Shown one piece after another: positions 54,876 to 63,949 of a stretch of DNA of 64,000 nucleotides (its first letter is position 1; every line of letters starts with the position of its first letter). The stretch lies in NCBI GenBank assembly GCA_963662865.1, contig OY759969.1:868001-932000 (forward strand). The letters are read 5' to 3'. The notes under the pieces are model-generated. The model saw nothing but the letters and a program-made list of their open reading frames with translations, searched no databases and had not been told where the DNA came from. Both the position numbers and the translations under genes were made by a program. The stretch is from JAJDYQ01 sp963662865. GTDB lineage: Bacteria; Pseudomonadota; Gammaproteobacteria; JAJDYQ01.

Positions 54876-55887
54876 CGTTCAACTGGTATCTGGCAACGGC
54901 ACGGTTGTGTTCCTTCAGAGTTACAGAAAATTGATGGGAACCATCGCCTTTTGCAACAAAATACAGTGTATTGCCCTTTTTCGGGTGGAGAGCAGCCCGT
55001 ATTGCGGCCCGACCCGGTAACGCGATTGGCGTAGGAGGGAGCCCAAAGCGGGTGTATGTATTGTATGGCGTGTCTTTGCGTAAATCCCTGTGGCGAATAT
55101 TACCTTTAAATTCCGAACCCATACCATAGATAACCGTTGGGTCGGTCTGGAGTCTCATTCCCTTTTTTAATCGACGACTAAAAACCCCCGCTATCCTGGC
55201 CCTTTCATGTTGTACGCCGGTCTCCTTTTCCACGATTGATGCGAGTATCAGGGCTTCATAGGGAGTCTTGACCTCAATTGAGTCTGAGCGGTTCTGCCAT
55301 TCTTCCTCAATTACTTTCTGCATTGTACTGTAGGCTCTGCGCAGGAGCTCAATGTCTGTTATTTTGTCCGGAAATATGTAAGTGTCGGGGTAAAATAATC
55401 CTTCCGGATGTTTTTCAGGGTATCCAAGTGACCTCATGATGGCCTCATCGGCCAGATTATTCAGCGTGGCCGATATCCGGGAGTGTTTGCGCATCGCTTC
55501 CAGCATCTGCTTGAAGGTCCAGCCTTCAGGAATAGTGAGTCGATACTGAACGACCTCCCCGCGTACCAGCTTTTCAAGCAATTCAACAGGGGTTGGTGTG
55601 ACGGGAAAATAGTATTGCCCTGCTTTGATCTGGCGCGAAAAATTTTTCATTTTCGCATACCATTTCAAATAGCCCGGGGAATCCAGCAAGCCTCTTCGGG
55701 ATAAATCGTGTAGAAATTCTGAAAATCCCGTGCCCGGTTCGATGATAACGTGAAAAGACTTCTGCTCCTTTGCGATAGGTGCGGAGAGAAATAACAGGTA
55801 GTCCTGGTATACCAAGTATGTCCCCGCCGCCGTTAGAACAGTTAATAGCGACAAAAATATGCTGGCTATTTTATGGGCTTTTTTCAT
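54868..55887 (-). CDS. mltG: Endolytic murein transglycosylase MltG
   Basis: 339 aa from ATG 55887 (MKKAHKIASIFL), whose ATGA overlaps the pabC stop; an earlier in-frame start lies inside pabC. One N-terminal membrane span, a LysM-like region (FHVIIEPGTGFSEFLHDL) and the YceG domain with LILASIVEKETGV (catalytic Glu), TDPTVIYGMG and TPYNTYTRFGLPPTPIALPG. Cuts nascent peptidoglycan strands. Confidence 0.96.
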   Translation of the reverse strand: MKKAHKIASIFLSLLTVLTAAGTYLVYQDYLLFLSAPIAKEQKSFHVIIEPGTGFSEFLHDLSRRGLLDSPGYLKWYAKMKNFSRQIKAGQYYFPVTPTPVELLEKLVRGEVVQYRLTIPEGWTFKQMLEAMRKHSRISATLNNLADEAIMRSLGYPEKHPEGLFYPDTYIFPDKITDIELLRRAYSTMQKVIEEEWQNRSDSIEVKTPYEALILASIVEKETGVQHERARIAGVFSRRLKKGMRLQTDPTVIYGMGSEFKGNIRHRDLRKDTPYNTYTRFGLPPTPIALPGRAAIRAALHPKKGNTLYFVAKGDGSHQFSVTLKEHNRAVARYQLNDE

Positions 55888-56690
55888 GAGCAACGAATCA
55901 GAGCCTGTAACTTTCGTGTGACGCTTCCAATGGCTAGTTTTCTTCCCATTAGCTCTTTGACTGGCCAAATGCCAATTAAGCTATTGGTTACAAATAGCTC
56001 ATCAAATTCGGCTGCTTCTTTGAGCGTTATATCTCGAATGGATAGAGATAGTTTCAGTCGGTGGGCGATATTGATGATGTGACGTCGCAGGATTCCCTCC
56101 ACGCCACAATGGTCTATCGCAGGTGTAACAAGTGTATTTTCCTTAACAAAAAACACATTGCTCGTAACGCACTCAATAATGCGCCCGTCGTTGTCGAGCA
56201 GTAAGCCTTCCTGAATATTATCGTCATCCCACTCATTGCGTGCCAGTACCTGCTCCAGACGATTCAGATGCTTTAGTCCCGCCAGTAAAGGTTGTGAAGC
56301 CAAACGGGTATCACATAACCTTACTCGAATACCCGTCTGGTTAAAGTCAGAACCGTAAGAAGGCCAGTCTGTCCTGATAATAATACGGGTAGGCGGCATG
56401 GAATGGTCCGCTTTGTAGCCCCGGGGACCACAGCCTCTTGTTATGATGATTTTGATAATCTGCTTGTCGCCTTTATTAAGCAATGACCGGGATTCTGTTT
56501 CCAGAATTTTTCCGTCTGTAAAATCAATACCCAGCCTCCGACATCCTCCCAGCAAACGCTCCATGTGATAATTCCATAAAACAGGCTCGCCATTTATCGC
56601 CGTGATGGTTTCAAACAGCCCATCTCCGTAGGCTGTTCCCCTGTCTAAAGGAGATATGCAGTTTACTGCCTTACCATTAATTAATATCAT
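55884..56690 (-). CDS. pabC: Aminodeoxychorismate lyase
   Basis: 268 aa from MILINGKAVN at 56690. Fold-type IV PLP enzyme: DRGTAYGDGLFETI, LKHLNRLEQVLARNEWDD (PLP lysine region), ECVTSNVFFVKENTLVTPAIDHCGVEGI. Makes p-aminobenzoate for folate. Overlaps pabB by 14 nt. Confidence 0.95.
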   Translation of the reverse strand: MILINGKAVNCISPLDRGTAYGDGLFETITAINGEPVLWNYHMERLLGGCRRLGIDFTDGKILETESRSLLNKGDKQIIKIIITRGCGPRGYKADHSMPPTRIIIRTDWPSYGSDFNQTGIRVRLCDTRLASQPLLAGLKHLNRLEQVLARNEWDDDNIQEGLLLDNDGRIIECVTSNVFFVKENTLVTPAIDHCGVEGILRRHIINIAHRLKLSLSIRDITLKEAAEFDELFVTNSLIGIWPVKELMGRKLAIGSVTRKLQALIRCS

Positions 56691-58020
56691 GTCGTGATTG
56701 TCCCAACGCAAGCAACAGTCCTCGCGCTTTCTGTCGCGTTTCTTCCAGTTCTCTCCGGGGGTCCGAGTCGGCAACTATCCCTGCTCCCGATCTGAAATAT
56801 ACTTCCTTGCCGCATTTGAAAATAGTGCGGATCAGTATATTCAAGTCCACACTGCCATCACGATTAAGATAACCGGCTGACCCCGTATATGGGCCGCGGC
56901 CCTCTTGTTCTAGTTCGGCAATAATCGCCATACACCGCACTTTTGGACATCCTGTAATTGTGCCTCCGGGGAATACCGCTTTTATGGCGTCGACAGGTGA
57001 TGCGTCACTGCACATTTTCCCTCTGATATTGGACACAATATGGTGAACGTGTTCATAAGACTCAAGTGTCATCATTTCATTGGCAACTATGGAACCCGGC
57101 TCGCATATTTTGCCCAGATCATTTCTTTCCAAATCAATGAGCATGATGTGTTCCGCTCGCTCCTTGTGATCCGTTTCGAGCTCACGTATCCATTGCCGAT
57201 CTTTTTCGTCATGAGTTCGTGGGCGCGTGCCCGCTATGGGGCGTGTTTCAACAAAACCCTTTCGAATACTTACCAGTCGTTCCGGCGACGAGCTGATAAT
57301 ATCACCCTGCTTATGGTGGACATGGCAGGAAAATGGCGCCGGATTGGAGTATCGAAGCTGTTCGTAAAGCGCAATTGAATCGACTTCATGGCTTAATCGG
57401 GTTCGCCATGAACGTGATAAATTAACCTGAAAAACATCCCCGGCGCGGATGTAATCAAGTATCCGCTCCACTCCGTCGATATATTTTTGCGACTCTTCCT
57501 CATGAATTTCCCCGAAATTCGGGGAAATTCCATCCGGTCCTCTGGTATCCAGGATATCAAGCATCTCGGTAAGATAAGAGCGGTGCATGGTTTCCGCCAA
57601 GCAGATGGTTTCTGACTTCAAATGGTCGAGAATAATCGCGGCATGGCACCGCGTCGCAAATGCCGTAGGATAGTTGTAAGAAAATCCGGGCAAATCCAGC
57701 ACCGGTTCAATCTCGCAGGCTGTCTCATAACCAAGATAAATAAACCAGCCTCCACGGAACGGTAGATCTGAATCCGATTGATGATTGTCTGTTATTTTCT
57801 GGCTCTGAAACTCATTCTCAAGAAGTGTCAGAAAAGTACCGGTATTTTTTATTTCCGTGGATTCGATGTGATCGCCAGGCAGTGCCAGCAGTATACTGAA
57901 TCGTGCCTGCACGTTGCCATGCGATACGCTCTCAAGCAAATAAGGGAATTGGCTCGGATATTCAGCCTGAATCGCTACGAGATCAGTCAGGCCTGATCGT
58001 ATCTCCAATGTAACAGACAT
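56677..58020 (-). CDS. pabB: Aminodeoxychorismate synthase component I
   Basis: 447 aa from MSVTLEIRSG at 58020 (26 nt after fabF; a longer frame would overlap fabF). Chorismate-binding motifs GDVFQVNLSRSW, SSSPERLVS, TRPIAGTRPR, DLERNDLGKI, PGGTITGCPKVR and GSAGYLNRDGSVDLNILIRT. Converts chorismate and ammonia to aminodeoxychorismate; pabA is not in this window. Placement inside the fab cluster links folate precursor and lipid genes on one transcript. Confidence 0.95.
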   Translation of the reverse strand: MSVTLEIRSGLTDLVAIQAEYPSQFPYLLESVSHGNVQARFSILLALPGDHIESTEIKNTGTFLTLLENEFQSQKITDNHQSDSDLPFRGGWFIYLGYETACEIEPVLDLPGFSYNYPTAFATRCHAAIILDHLKSETICLAETMHRSYLTEMLDILDTRGPDGISPNFGEIHEEESQKYIDGVERILDYIRAGDVFQVNLSRSWRTRLSHEVDSIALYEQLRYSNPAPFSCHVHHKQGDIISSSPERLVSIRKGFVETRPIAGTRPRTHDEKDRQWIRELETDHKERAEHIMLIDLERNDLGKICEPGSIVANEMMTLESYEHVHHIVSNIRGKMCSDASPVDAIKAVFPGGTITGCPKVRCMAIIAELEQEGRGPYTGSAGYLNRDGSVDLNILIRTIFKCGKEVYFRSGAGIVADSDPRRELEETRQKARGLLLALGQSRHDIN

Positions 58021-58045
58021 CTCTGTCTGTGGGCGCGGCAGCGAA

Positions 58046-59287
58046 CTATTCAGGCTTACGGAACGCAAGTGTCCCGTTAGTTCCACCGAAACCGAATGAA
58101 TTGGAAAGAACAATATTAATTTTCATTTCACGAGCTTCATTCGGCACGTAATCCAGATCACACTCAGGATCGGGGGTATCGTAATTTATCGTTGGCGGGG
58201 CTATCTGATCGTGAATAGCCAGTGCACTGAATACCGCTTCAACTCCACCCGCAGCTCCCAGTAAATGGCCGGTCATTGATTTGGTTGAGCTTACCGCCGT
58301 CTTGTATGCATGGTCGCCTAGTGCTTGTTTTATGGCTTGTGTTTCAGCCTTATCACCCGCGGGTGTTGATGTTCCGTGCGCATTAATGTGGCTGATATCT
58401 TCCGGGTTTACACCTGCATGGTGCATTGCTATCCGCATACAGCGCTTTGCGCCGTCGCCGCCGGGTGCCGGTGAAGTCATATGGTAGGCATCAGAGCTCA
58501 TGCCAAATCCTGCCACTTCGGCATATATTTTTGCTCTTCTTTTCCTGGCGTGCTGATATTCTTCCAGTACGAGGATGCCGGCTCCATCGCCCAGTACAAA
58601 ACCATCACGATCTTTATCCCAAGGGCGGCTCGCCGCTTCAGGGGCGTCATTTCGCGTTGAAAGCGCACGAGCCGCAGCAAACCCGCCCAGACCGGTGTAA
58701 GTTGTTGCCATTTCCGCTCCACCTGCAATCATAACATCGGCGTCACCATATTCAATCACTCGAGCGGCATCACCGATATTATGTGTCCCCGTTGCACATG
58801 CCGTGACAATGGCGATACTCGGGCCTTTGTAACCATAAGCGATAGACAGGTTCCCAGAGATCATGTTAATAATGGCGGCTGGCACAAAGAATGGGGAAAT
58901 ACGACGGGCTCCTTTGTTCAGGAATACCTGGTAATTCGATTCGATTGTCTCAAGCCCTCCTATCCCCGCGCCAATAGCTATTCCGATGCGTTCGGCGTTT
59001 TTTTCGGTTGCCTCAATACCTGAATCCAGGATTGCCTGTCTGGCTGCGGCCATACCATAGTGCATGAACACATCCATCTTTTTAGTCTCTTTGGGCGTCA
59101 GGTGTTCTTTGGCATCGAAACCTTTTACAGCCCCTCCGAAAGTGACTGAAAACCCAGAGGTATCTATGCGGTCAATCGGCGCAATGCCGCTTTTTCCGGC
59201 GAGAATATTTTCCCAGGATTCTTTTACATTCAGGCCAACCGGAGTCACAGCTCCCAAGCCGGTAATGACCACGCGGCGCTTAGACAA
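58046..59287 (-). CDS. fabF: 3-oxoacyl-ACP synthase II
   Basis: 413 aa. VVITGLGAVTPVGLN start, catalytic Cys in VTACATGTHNIGDA, His in NAHGTSTPAGDKAE and SSTKSMTGHLLGAAGG, C-terminal NSFGFGGTNGTLAFRK. Elongates acyl-ACP. Separated from acpP by 273 bp containing repeat copy C and the acpP terminator. Confidence 0.97.
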   Translation of the reverse strand: MSKRRVVITGLGAVTPVGLNVKESWENILAGKSGIAPIDRIDTSGFSVTFGGAVKGFDAKEHLTPKETKKMDVFMHYGMAAARQAILDSGIEATEKNAERIGIAIGAGIGGLETIESNYQVFLNKGARRISPFFVPAAIINMISGNLSIAYGYKGPSIAIVTACATGTHNIGDAARVIEYGDADVMIAGGAEMATTYTGLGGFAAARALSTRNDAPEAASRPWDKDRDGFVLGDGAGILVLEEYQHARKRRAKIYAEVAGFGMSSDAYHMTSPAPGGDGAKRCMRIAMHHAGVNPEDISHINAHGTSTPAGDKAETQAIKQALGDHAYKTAVSSTKSMTGHLLGAAGGVEAVFSALAIHDQIAPPTINYDTPDPECDLDYVPNEAREMKINIVLSNSFGFGGTNGTLAFRKPE

Positions 59288-59316
59288 GACAATCCTCTCA
59301 GAAATCAGTTATGACC

Positions 59317-59476
59317 TAAGGAAACTCTGATTAACTCAGAGTTTCCTGCGATACAGGGGTTTATCACCAAAATCAATGATCCGGCACTTAATGACAATCC
59401 GCCATTGATTTTGAGAAGAAGACAAAAAACATATTTTTGCCTTCTATGCCCTGACAAGCCTTGTCAGAGCTTCCTT
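59317..59476 (+). repeat. Composite palindromic repeat, copy C
   Basis: Modules in order: perfect 11-bp stem GGAAACTCTGA/TCAGAGTTTCC (59320-59346); TGCGATAC linker; perfect 11-bp stem CAAAATCAATG/CATTGATTTTG (59368-59413); AGAAG...CAAAAA/TTTTTG...CTTCT stem; CTGACAAG/CTTGTCAG palindrome (59451-59467). About 160 bp. Copy D is its reverse-oriented relative on the other side of acpP. Confidence 0.8.
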
Positions 59477-59477
59477 A

Positions 59478-59516
59478 AATAAATACGGCGGCAAGAATAT
59501 CCGTTGTGGCCGCCGT
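59478..59516 (-). terminator. Hairpin after acpP
   Basis: ACGGCGGC/GCCGCCGT 8-bp stem, 45 bp past the acpP stop, followed on the minus strand by ATTTATTT. Could reduce read-through from the abundant acpP transcript into fabF. Confidence 0.5.
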
Positions 59517-59560
59517 TCCATACGCACATAAATTGCTTGGTAATACACAAACCATATTTG

Positions 59561-59797
59561 TTAGCTGGAATTTTCTTTAATGTAATCAATTGCCTGCTGT
59601 ACAGTCGTTATATTCTCAGCCTCTTCATCCGGAATTTCGCATTCGAATTCTTCTTCAAGGGCCATAACCAACTCAACTGTATCCAGCGAGTCCGCACCTA
59701 AGTCATCAACAAATGAAGCCTCAGGCTTTACCTGATCTTCGCTAACACCGAGTTGTTCAACAACAATCTTGGCAACACGCTCTTCAACGCTGCTCAT
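59561..59797 (-). CDS. acpP: Acyl carrier protein
   Basis: 78 aa from MSSVEERVAK at 59797. Strongly acidic; DLGADSLDTVELVMALEEEF contains the serine that receives phosphopantetheine. Carries growing acyl chains. Flanked on both sides by composite palindromic repeats. Confidence 0.98.
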   Translation of the reverse strand: MSSVEERVAKIVVEQLGVSEDQVKPEASFVDDLGADSLDTVELVMALEEEFECEIPDEEAENITTVQQAIDYIKENSS

Positions 59798-59882
59798 CTT
59801 ATGGTCTCTCCTAAAGAAGTATTTGTGCGGCGGGTATTTTAATGAAAATGATGCCACCCTGCCATAGTCATTACTATTTTTT

Positions 59883-60041
59883 TAATTAAGAAAGCTCTGA
59901 CAAGGCCATTCTGGACTTGCCAGAGCACGGAAAATATACAATGTGTTTTTTTGTTTTCATCTCAAAATCAATGACTTATTGTCATTTCCGGATCATTGGT
60001 TTTGGCGATACGCCCCGGTATCGCAGTAAACTTTAAGTTAA
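59883..60041 (-). repeat. Composite palindromic repeat, copy D (inverted relative to C)
   Basis: Read on the minus strand it has the same order as copy C: TTAACTTAAAGTTTACTGCGATACC (half of the first palindrome), GTATCGCC linker, CCAATGATCCGG...TCATTGATTTTGAGA, an A-rich ACAAAAAAACA segment, and CCTTGTCAGAGC. Lies between fabG and acpP. Confidence 0.75.
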
Positions 60042-60090
60042 CCAGGATGGTCTTAATTGCTTAAGCCGTGCCTGACAGGTTGAGTTATGG

Positions 60091-60834
60091 CTAACTCATA
60101 TACATGCCGCCATTTATGTGCAATGTTTCGCCAGTAATGTAACCTGCTTCGGAACTGGCGAGAAAAAGCACAGCATTGGCAATATCCTCCACAGACCCGA
60201 GCCTTTGTAACGGCACCTGATTGGCCAGTAATTCTCGTTGCTCGTCGCTGAGTTCGCGCGTCATATCCGTATCAATAAAACCCGGGGCAACCGTATTGAC
60301 TGTAATGCCTCGAGGGCCTACTTCACGGGCAAGTGATTTACTAAAACCCATCATCCCCGCCTTGGTTGAGGCGTAGTTGGTTTGTCCTGCATTGCCTGCA
60401 GCGCCAACAACGGATGCGATGCTGATGATACGCCCTTTTCTGAGTTTCATCATGCCGTAAAGCACCGCTTTAGAGAGTCGATATACCGACGTAAGGTTAG
60501 TTGCGATTACGCTTTCCCATTCCTCGTCTTTCATGCGAACGAGCAGATTATCGCGTGTTATGCCCGCATTGTTAACCAGAATCGAGACCGTTCCATACTC
60601 CTTACCTATTTCTGAAATTAAAGTACTCACCGCCTCGGCATCATTGACATCAAGCACTCGACCTGCCCCTTTAGTGCCCGCGTCCGCAAAACTGGCCATA
60701 ACGCTTGCAGCCCCGTTTTCTGACGTTGCCGTTCCGATCACCGTCACACCCGCACGGCTCAGTGCCAACGCAATAGCCTGACCTATCCCTCTGGTGGCAC
60801 CGGTAACAAGCGCAACTTCTCCATCAAAATTCAT
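60091..60834 (-). CDS. fabG: 3-oxoacyl-ACP reductase
   Basis: 247 aa short-chain dehydrogenase: TGATRGIGQAIA (NADPH loop), NNAGITRDNLLVRM, catalytic Ser in IISIASVVG, Tyr-x3-Lys in YASTKAGMMG, C-terminal GGMYMS. Overlaps fabD by 4 nt. Confidence 0.97.
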   Translation of the reverse strand: MNFDGEVALVTGATRGIGQAIALALSRAGVTVIGTATSENGAASVMASFADAGTKGAGRVLDVNDAEAVSTLISEIGKEYGTVSILVNNAGITRDNLLVRMKDEEWESVIATNLTSVYRLSKAVLYGMMKLRKGRIISIASVVGAAGNAGQTNYASTKAGMMGFSKSLAREVGPRGITVNTVAPGFIDTDMTRELSDEQRELLANQVPLQRLGSVEDIANAVLFLASSEAGYITGETLHINGGMYMS

Positions 60835-61790
60835 GTAACTGTCCCTGACGAAATTCCAGTCTTAACTTCCGTAAGCGCCTTTTCCAGACTTGCCGGGTCG
60901 TATACGGTCAAACTGTTAAGCGTTTTGTCGATACGTTTATTGAGGCCGGTCAGTACTCGGCCAGGCCCCATCTCAATTATATGGGTAACACCGCTATCGG
61001 CCATGGCCTTTATGGTATCGACCCAAAGTACCGGGCTGTATAGCTGTTCAACCAATGCCTGACTGATCTTACTAACTGTATGGCAGGCGCTGGCCGAAAC
61101 ATTATGCAGGACCGGTACCGATGGCTCGGAAAAACCCACATCCTGCATATAATCCCCGAGCGCTTCAGCGGCGGATTTCATCAAATCGCAGTGAGAAGGA
61201 ACGCTGATGGCCAGTTTCAGGACTCGTTTCGCTCCGGCTTCTCCGGCCTTGGCCGTAGCACGGTCAATCGCCGCGGCGTGTCCGGCAATGACCACCTGCC
61301 CTGGAGCATTATAATTCACGGCCTGCAAAATCTGGCCTTCCGCAGCCTCAACACAGACCTGACGGACAGCAGCATCATCCAGCCCCAGTATAGCTGCCAT
61401 GGCCCCCACCCCATCCGGCACGGCCGATTGCATGAGCCGGCCACGTTCTGCGACCAGTTCAATCGCGTCTGCGAACTTCAATACGCCAGCACAACACAGG
61501 GCCGTATATTCGCCCAGACTGTGGCCCGCCATTACCCCGGCATTTGCCCCATTTGCTTCATTCCAGGCACGCCAGCATGCAACCCCACTGGCCAACATGG
61601 CCGGCTGTGTATTGTCTGTGCGATTCAAGTCTGACTCGGGACCATTGGAAACTAATGACCAAAGGTCAAATCCGAGTGACTCGGAAGCCTTCTCGAATGT
61701 ATCTCTTACGGACTCACTGGCTTCGTAAAGACCCTTCATCATGCCTGCGGATTGTGACCCCTGGCCAGGAAAAATAAACGCTATATTCAT
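60831..61790 (-). CDS. fabD: Malonyl-CoA:ACP transacylase
   Basis: 319 aa. IFPGQGSQSAGM start, nucleophile in MAGHSLGEYTAL, SVPSHCDLM with the catalytic His, EMGPGRVLTGLNKRI. Loads malonyl groups on ACP. 45 nt after fabH. Confidence 0.97.
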   Translation of the reverse strand: MNIAFIFPGQGSQSAGMMKGLYEASESVRDTFEKASESLGFDLWSLVSNGPESDLNRTDNTQPAMLASGVACWRAWNEANGANAGVMAGHSLGEYTALCCAGVLKFADAIELVAERGRLMQSAVPDGVGAMAAILGLDDAAVRQVCVEAAEGQILQAVNYNAPGQVVIAGHAAAIDRATAKAGEAGAKRVLKLAISVPSHCDLMKSAAEALGDYMQDVGFSEPSVPVLHNVSASACHTVSKISQALVEQLYSPVLWVDTIKAMADSGVTHIIEMGPGRVLTGLNKRIDKTLNSLTVYDPASLEKALTEVKTGISSGTVT

Positions 61791-61835
61791 AATATATGCT
61801 TAATTATCAAATTATTATTACGATTTATTAAAGTA

Positions 61836-62801
61836 TTACATTCTTAATAATGCCGAACCCCAAGTAAAGCCTCCGCCAAACGCCTCCATTAAAATGATCT
61901 GGCCCGTTTTTATTCTGCCGTCTCTGACGGCGACATCAAATGCGAGTGGAATTGAAGCCGCAGAGGTGTTTCCATGTTCGCCGACGGCGAGTACGACATT
62001 GTCCATGCTCATTTCCAGCTTCTTTGCCGTTGCCGATATGATCCGGGTATTGGCCTGATGCGGCACAAGCCAGTCAATATCTGATTTAACCATATTATTG
62101 TATTCAAGTGTTTCATCAACAATACGTCCCAGCGTCCGCACCGCCATTTTGAAGACTTCATTACCCTGCATCTTGATAAAAGGGTCGTGGGCAAGCATTT
62201 CACCACTACTTGAAACACCGGAGGGCACATGAAGTAACTCCTCATAAGCACCATCTGCATGCATGTGCGTGGAGTAGATACCCGGCCCATCTGATGCCTT
62301 TAATACGACTGCACCAGCGCCATCTCCGAACAGGATACAGGTGCTCCTGTCCGCCCAGTCAATAATTCTTGACATGATTTCGGCGCCAATAACCAAGGCG
62401 CATTGCGCTACTCCGGAACGAATAAAGCTATTCGCGGTACCAAGCGCATAGATAAAACCTGAACAAGCCGCCTGAATATCAAATGCCGCACAGCCATGGA
62501 TATTTAAGCGGGATTGAACAAGGCAGGCCGTACTCGGAAAAATCTTATCGGGCGTTGTTGTGGCAAGCACGATTAGATCGATATCATCAGAACCAACTCC
62601 TGCGGCTTCCATGGCGGGTCGGGCGGCAGCAACAGCCATATCACTGGTCGTTTCGTCATCGCCGGCAATATGGCGCCCACGAATACCCGTTCTTTCCTGA
62701 ATCCACTGATCGGAAGTTTTCACCATCTTTTCAAGATCGGCATTTGTCAGTATTTTTTTAGGCAGATAACTTCCAGTACCCGCTATACATGCGTGAGTCA
62801 C
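61836..62801 (-). CDS. fabH: 3-oxoacyl-ACP synthase III
   Basis: 321 aa. GTGSYLPKKILTN start, Cys in DIQAACSGFIYALG, His in WLVPHQANTRII, Asn in EHGNTSAASIPLAFD. Starts fatty-acid synthesis from acetyl-CoA and malonyl-ACP. 42 nt after plsX. Confidence 0.97.
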   Translation of the reverse strand: MTHACIAGTGSYLPKKILTNADLEKMVKTSDQWIQERTGIRGRHIAGDDETTSDMAVAAARPAMEAAGVGSDDIDLIVLATTTPDKIFPSTACLVQSRLNIHGCAAFDIQAACSGFIYALGTANSFIRSGVAQCALVIGAEIMSRIIDWADRSTCILFGDGAGAVVLKASDGPGIYSTHMHADGAYEELLHVPSGVSSSGEMLAHDPFIKMQGNEVFKMAVRTLGRIVDETLEYNNMVKSDIDWLVPHQANTRIISATAKKLEMSMDNVVLAVGEHGNTSAASIPLAFDVAVRDGRIKTGQIILMEAFGGGFTWGSALLRM

Positions 62802-62843
62802 GCTTCCCCCATTATCCAGTAACGGTCTAAACCTATAAAAAAA

Positions 62844-63866
62844 CTACAGGGCTTTCGATAGTGTTCTCTCCAGCCTGGAACTAATTGCCTGAGGTACTTG
62901 TTTTTCGACTTCGCGAACCGCAATATCTATAGCGTTTGCAAAGGCGGGGGCATCGGCCCCACCGTGACTTTTGATCACAATACCCCTGAGCCCAAGCAGA
63001 GATGCGCCATTGTAGCGCCCGGGATCAAGAGTTTTCTTGAATGATTTTAATATAGGCCATGCAAAAAAAGCAGCGGCGCGGGTAAATATACTCTGTTCAA
63101 ACGCCTCTTTTAGAATCGTAGTCACCAGCTTGGCAACCCCTTCGCTGCTTTTCAGGGCGATATTACCGACAAAACCATCACAGACGATGACATCAAAATC
63201 ACCAAGAAAAATATCATCCCCCTCCGCAAAGCCAACATAATTGAGGTCAGTTTCAACCAGTAATCGCGCTGCCTCTCTCACCTGCTCATTACCCTTGATG
63301 TCTTCTTCGCCAATGTTCAGCAAGGCAACAGAAGGGGCTTCGATGTTTTCTACGGAGCAGGCCAGCTCTGCTCCCATAATAGCAAAATCCCTCAAATGCT
63401 CGGCACTGGAATCAACGTTTGCCCCGAGATCAAGCATATAAGTATGCCCATTTGCTGAGGGTAGATGGGAAATGATTGCCGGACGGTCAATGCCCGGCAA
63501 CATTTTCAAGACGAAGCGTGAGATAGCCATTAGTGCACCGGTGTTACCCGCACTTACACATGCATCCGCCACGCCTTCATCGACAAGATTAACTGAAACA
63601 CGCATGGATGAATCCTTTTTCTTGCGAAGCGCAAGAACCGGAGATTCATCCATTGCCACAACTTCACTTGCGGGGCATATGATCATTCTGTCATTCAGTT
63701 CCGCTGAATACTTCTTCAGAGTCTTTGTCAGCACTTCTTCCTGGCCAACGAGGATAACGTGCAGGCGCGAACATTTGTCCAGCGCTTCCAGCGCAGCCGG
63801 CAAAACCACATCCGGGCCTGTATCACCCCCCATGACATCCAGCGCTATTGTTATTCGATCAGACAT
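62844..63866 (-). CDS. plsX: Phosphate acyltransferase PlsX
   Basis: 340 aa from MSDRITIALDVMGGDTGPD at 63866; an earlier in-frame ATG lies within the terminator hairpin and is not favoured. Family segments GNTGALMAISRF, LDLGANVDSSAEHL, GFVGNIALKSSEG, YNGASLLGLRG. Makes acyl phosphate from acyl-ACP for phospholipid synthesis. Confidence 0.96.
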   Translation of the reverse strand: MSDRITIALDVMGGDTGPDVVLPAALEALDKCSRLHVILVGQEEVLTKTLKKYSAELNDRMIICPASEVVAMDESPVLALRKKKDSSMRVSVNLVDEGVADACVSAGNTGALMAISRFVLKMLPGIDRPAIISHLPSANGHTYMLDLGANVDSSAEHLRDFAIMGAELACSVENIEAPSVALLNIGEEDIKGNEQVREAARLLVETDLNYVGFAEGDDIFLGDFDVIVCDGFVGNIALKSSEGVAKLVTTILKEAFEQSIFTRAAAFFAWPILKSFKKTLDPGRYNGASLLGLRGIVIKSHGGADAPAFANAIDIAVREVEKQVPQAISSRLERTLSKAL

Positions 63867-63879
63867 GCGTCCCCTCTGA

Positions 63880-63920
63880 AAATAAAATTGCCCGAGCCGG
63901 ATCAGTACGGGCTCGGGCAA
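63880..63920 (-). terminator. Intrinsic terminator between rpmF and plsX
   Basis: Perfect 11-bp stem TTGCCCGAGCC/GGCTCGGGCAA (63888-63898 and 63910-63920) with 11-nt loop; on the minus strand it is followed by TTTTATTTT. Placed 14-50 bp before plsX, it could attenuate ribosomal-protein transcription into the lipid genes. Confidence 0.8.
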
Positions 63921-63949
63921 TCAGTGATTGGGATTATTGACAGATAAGG

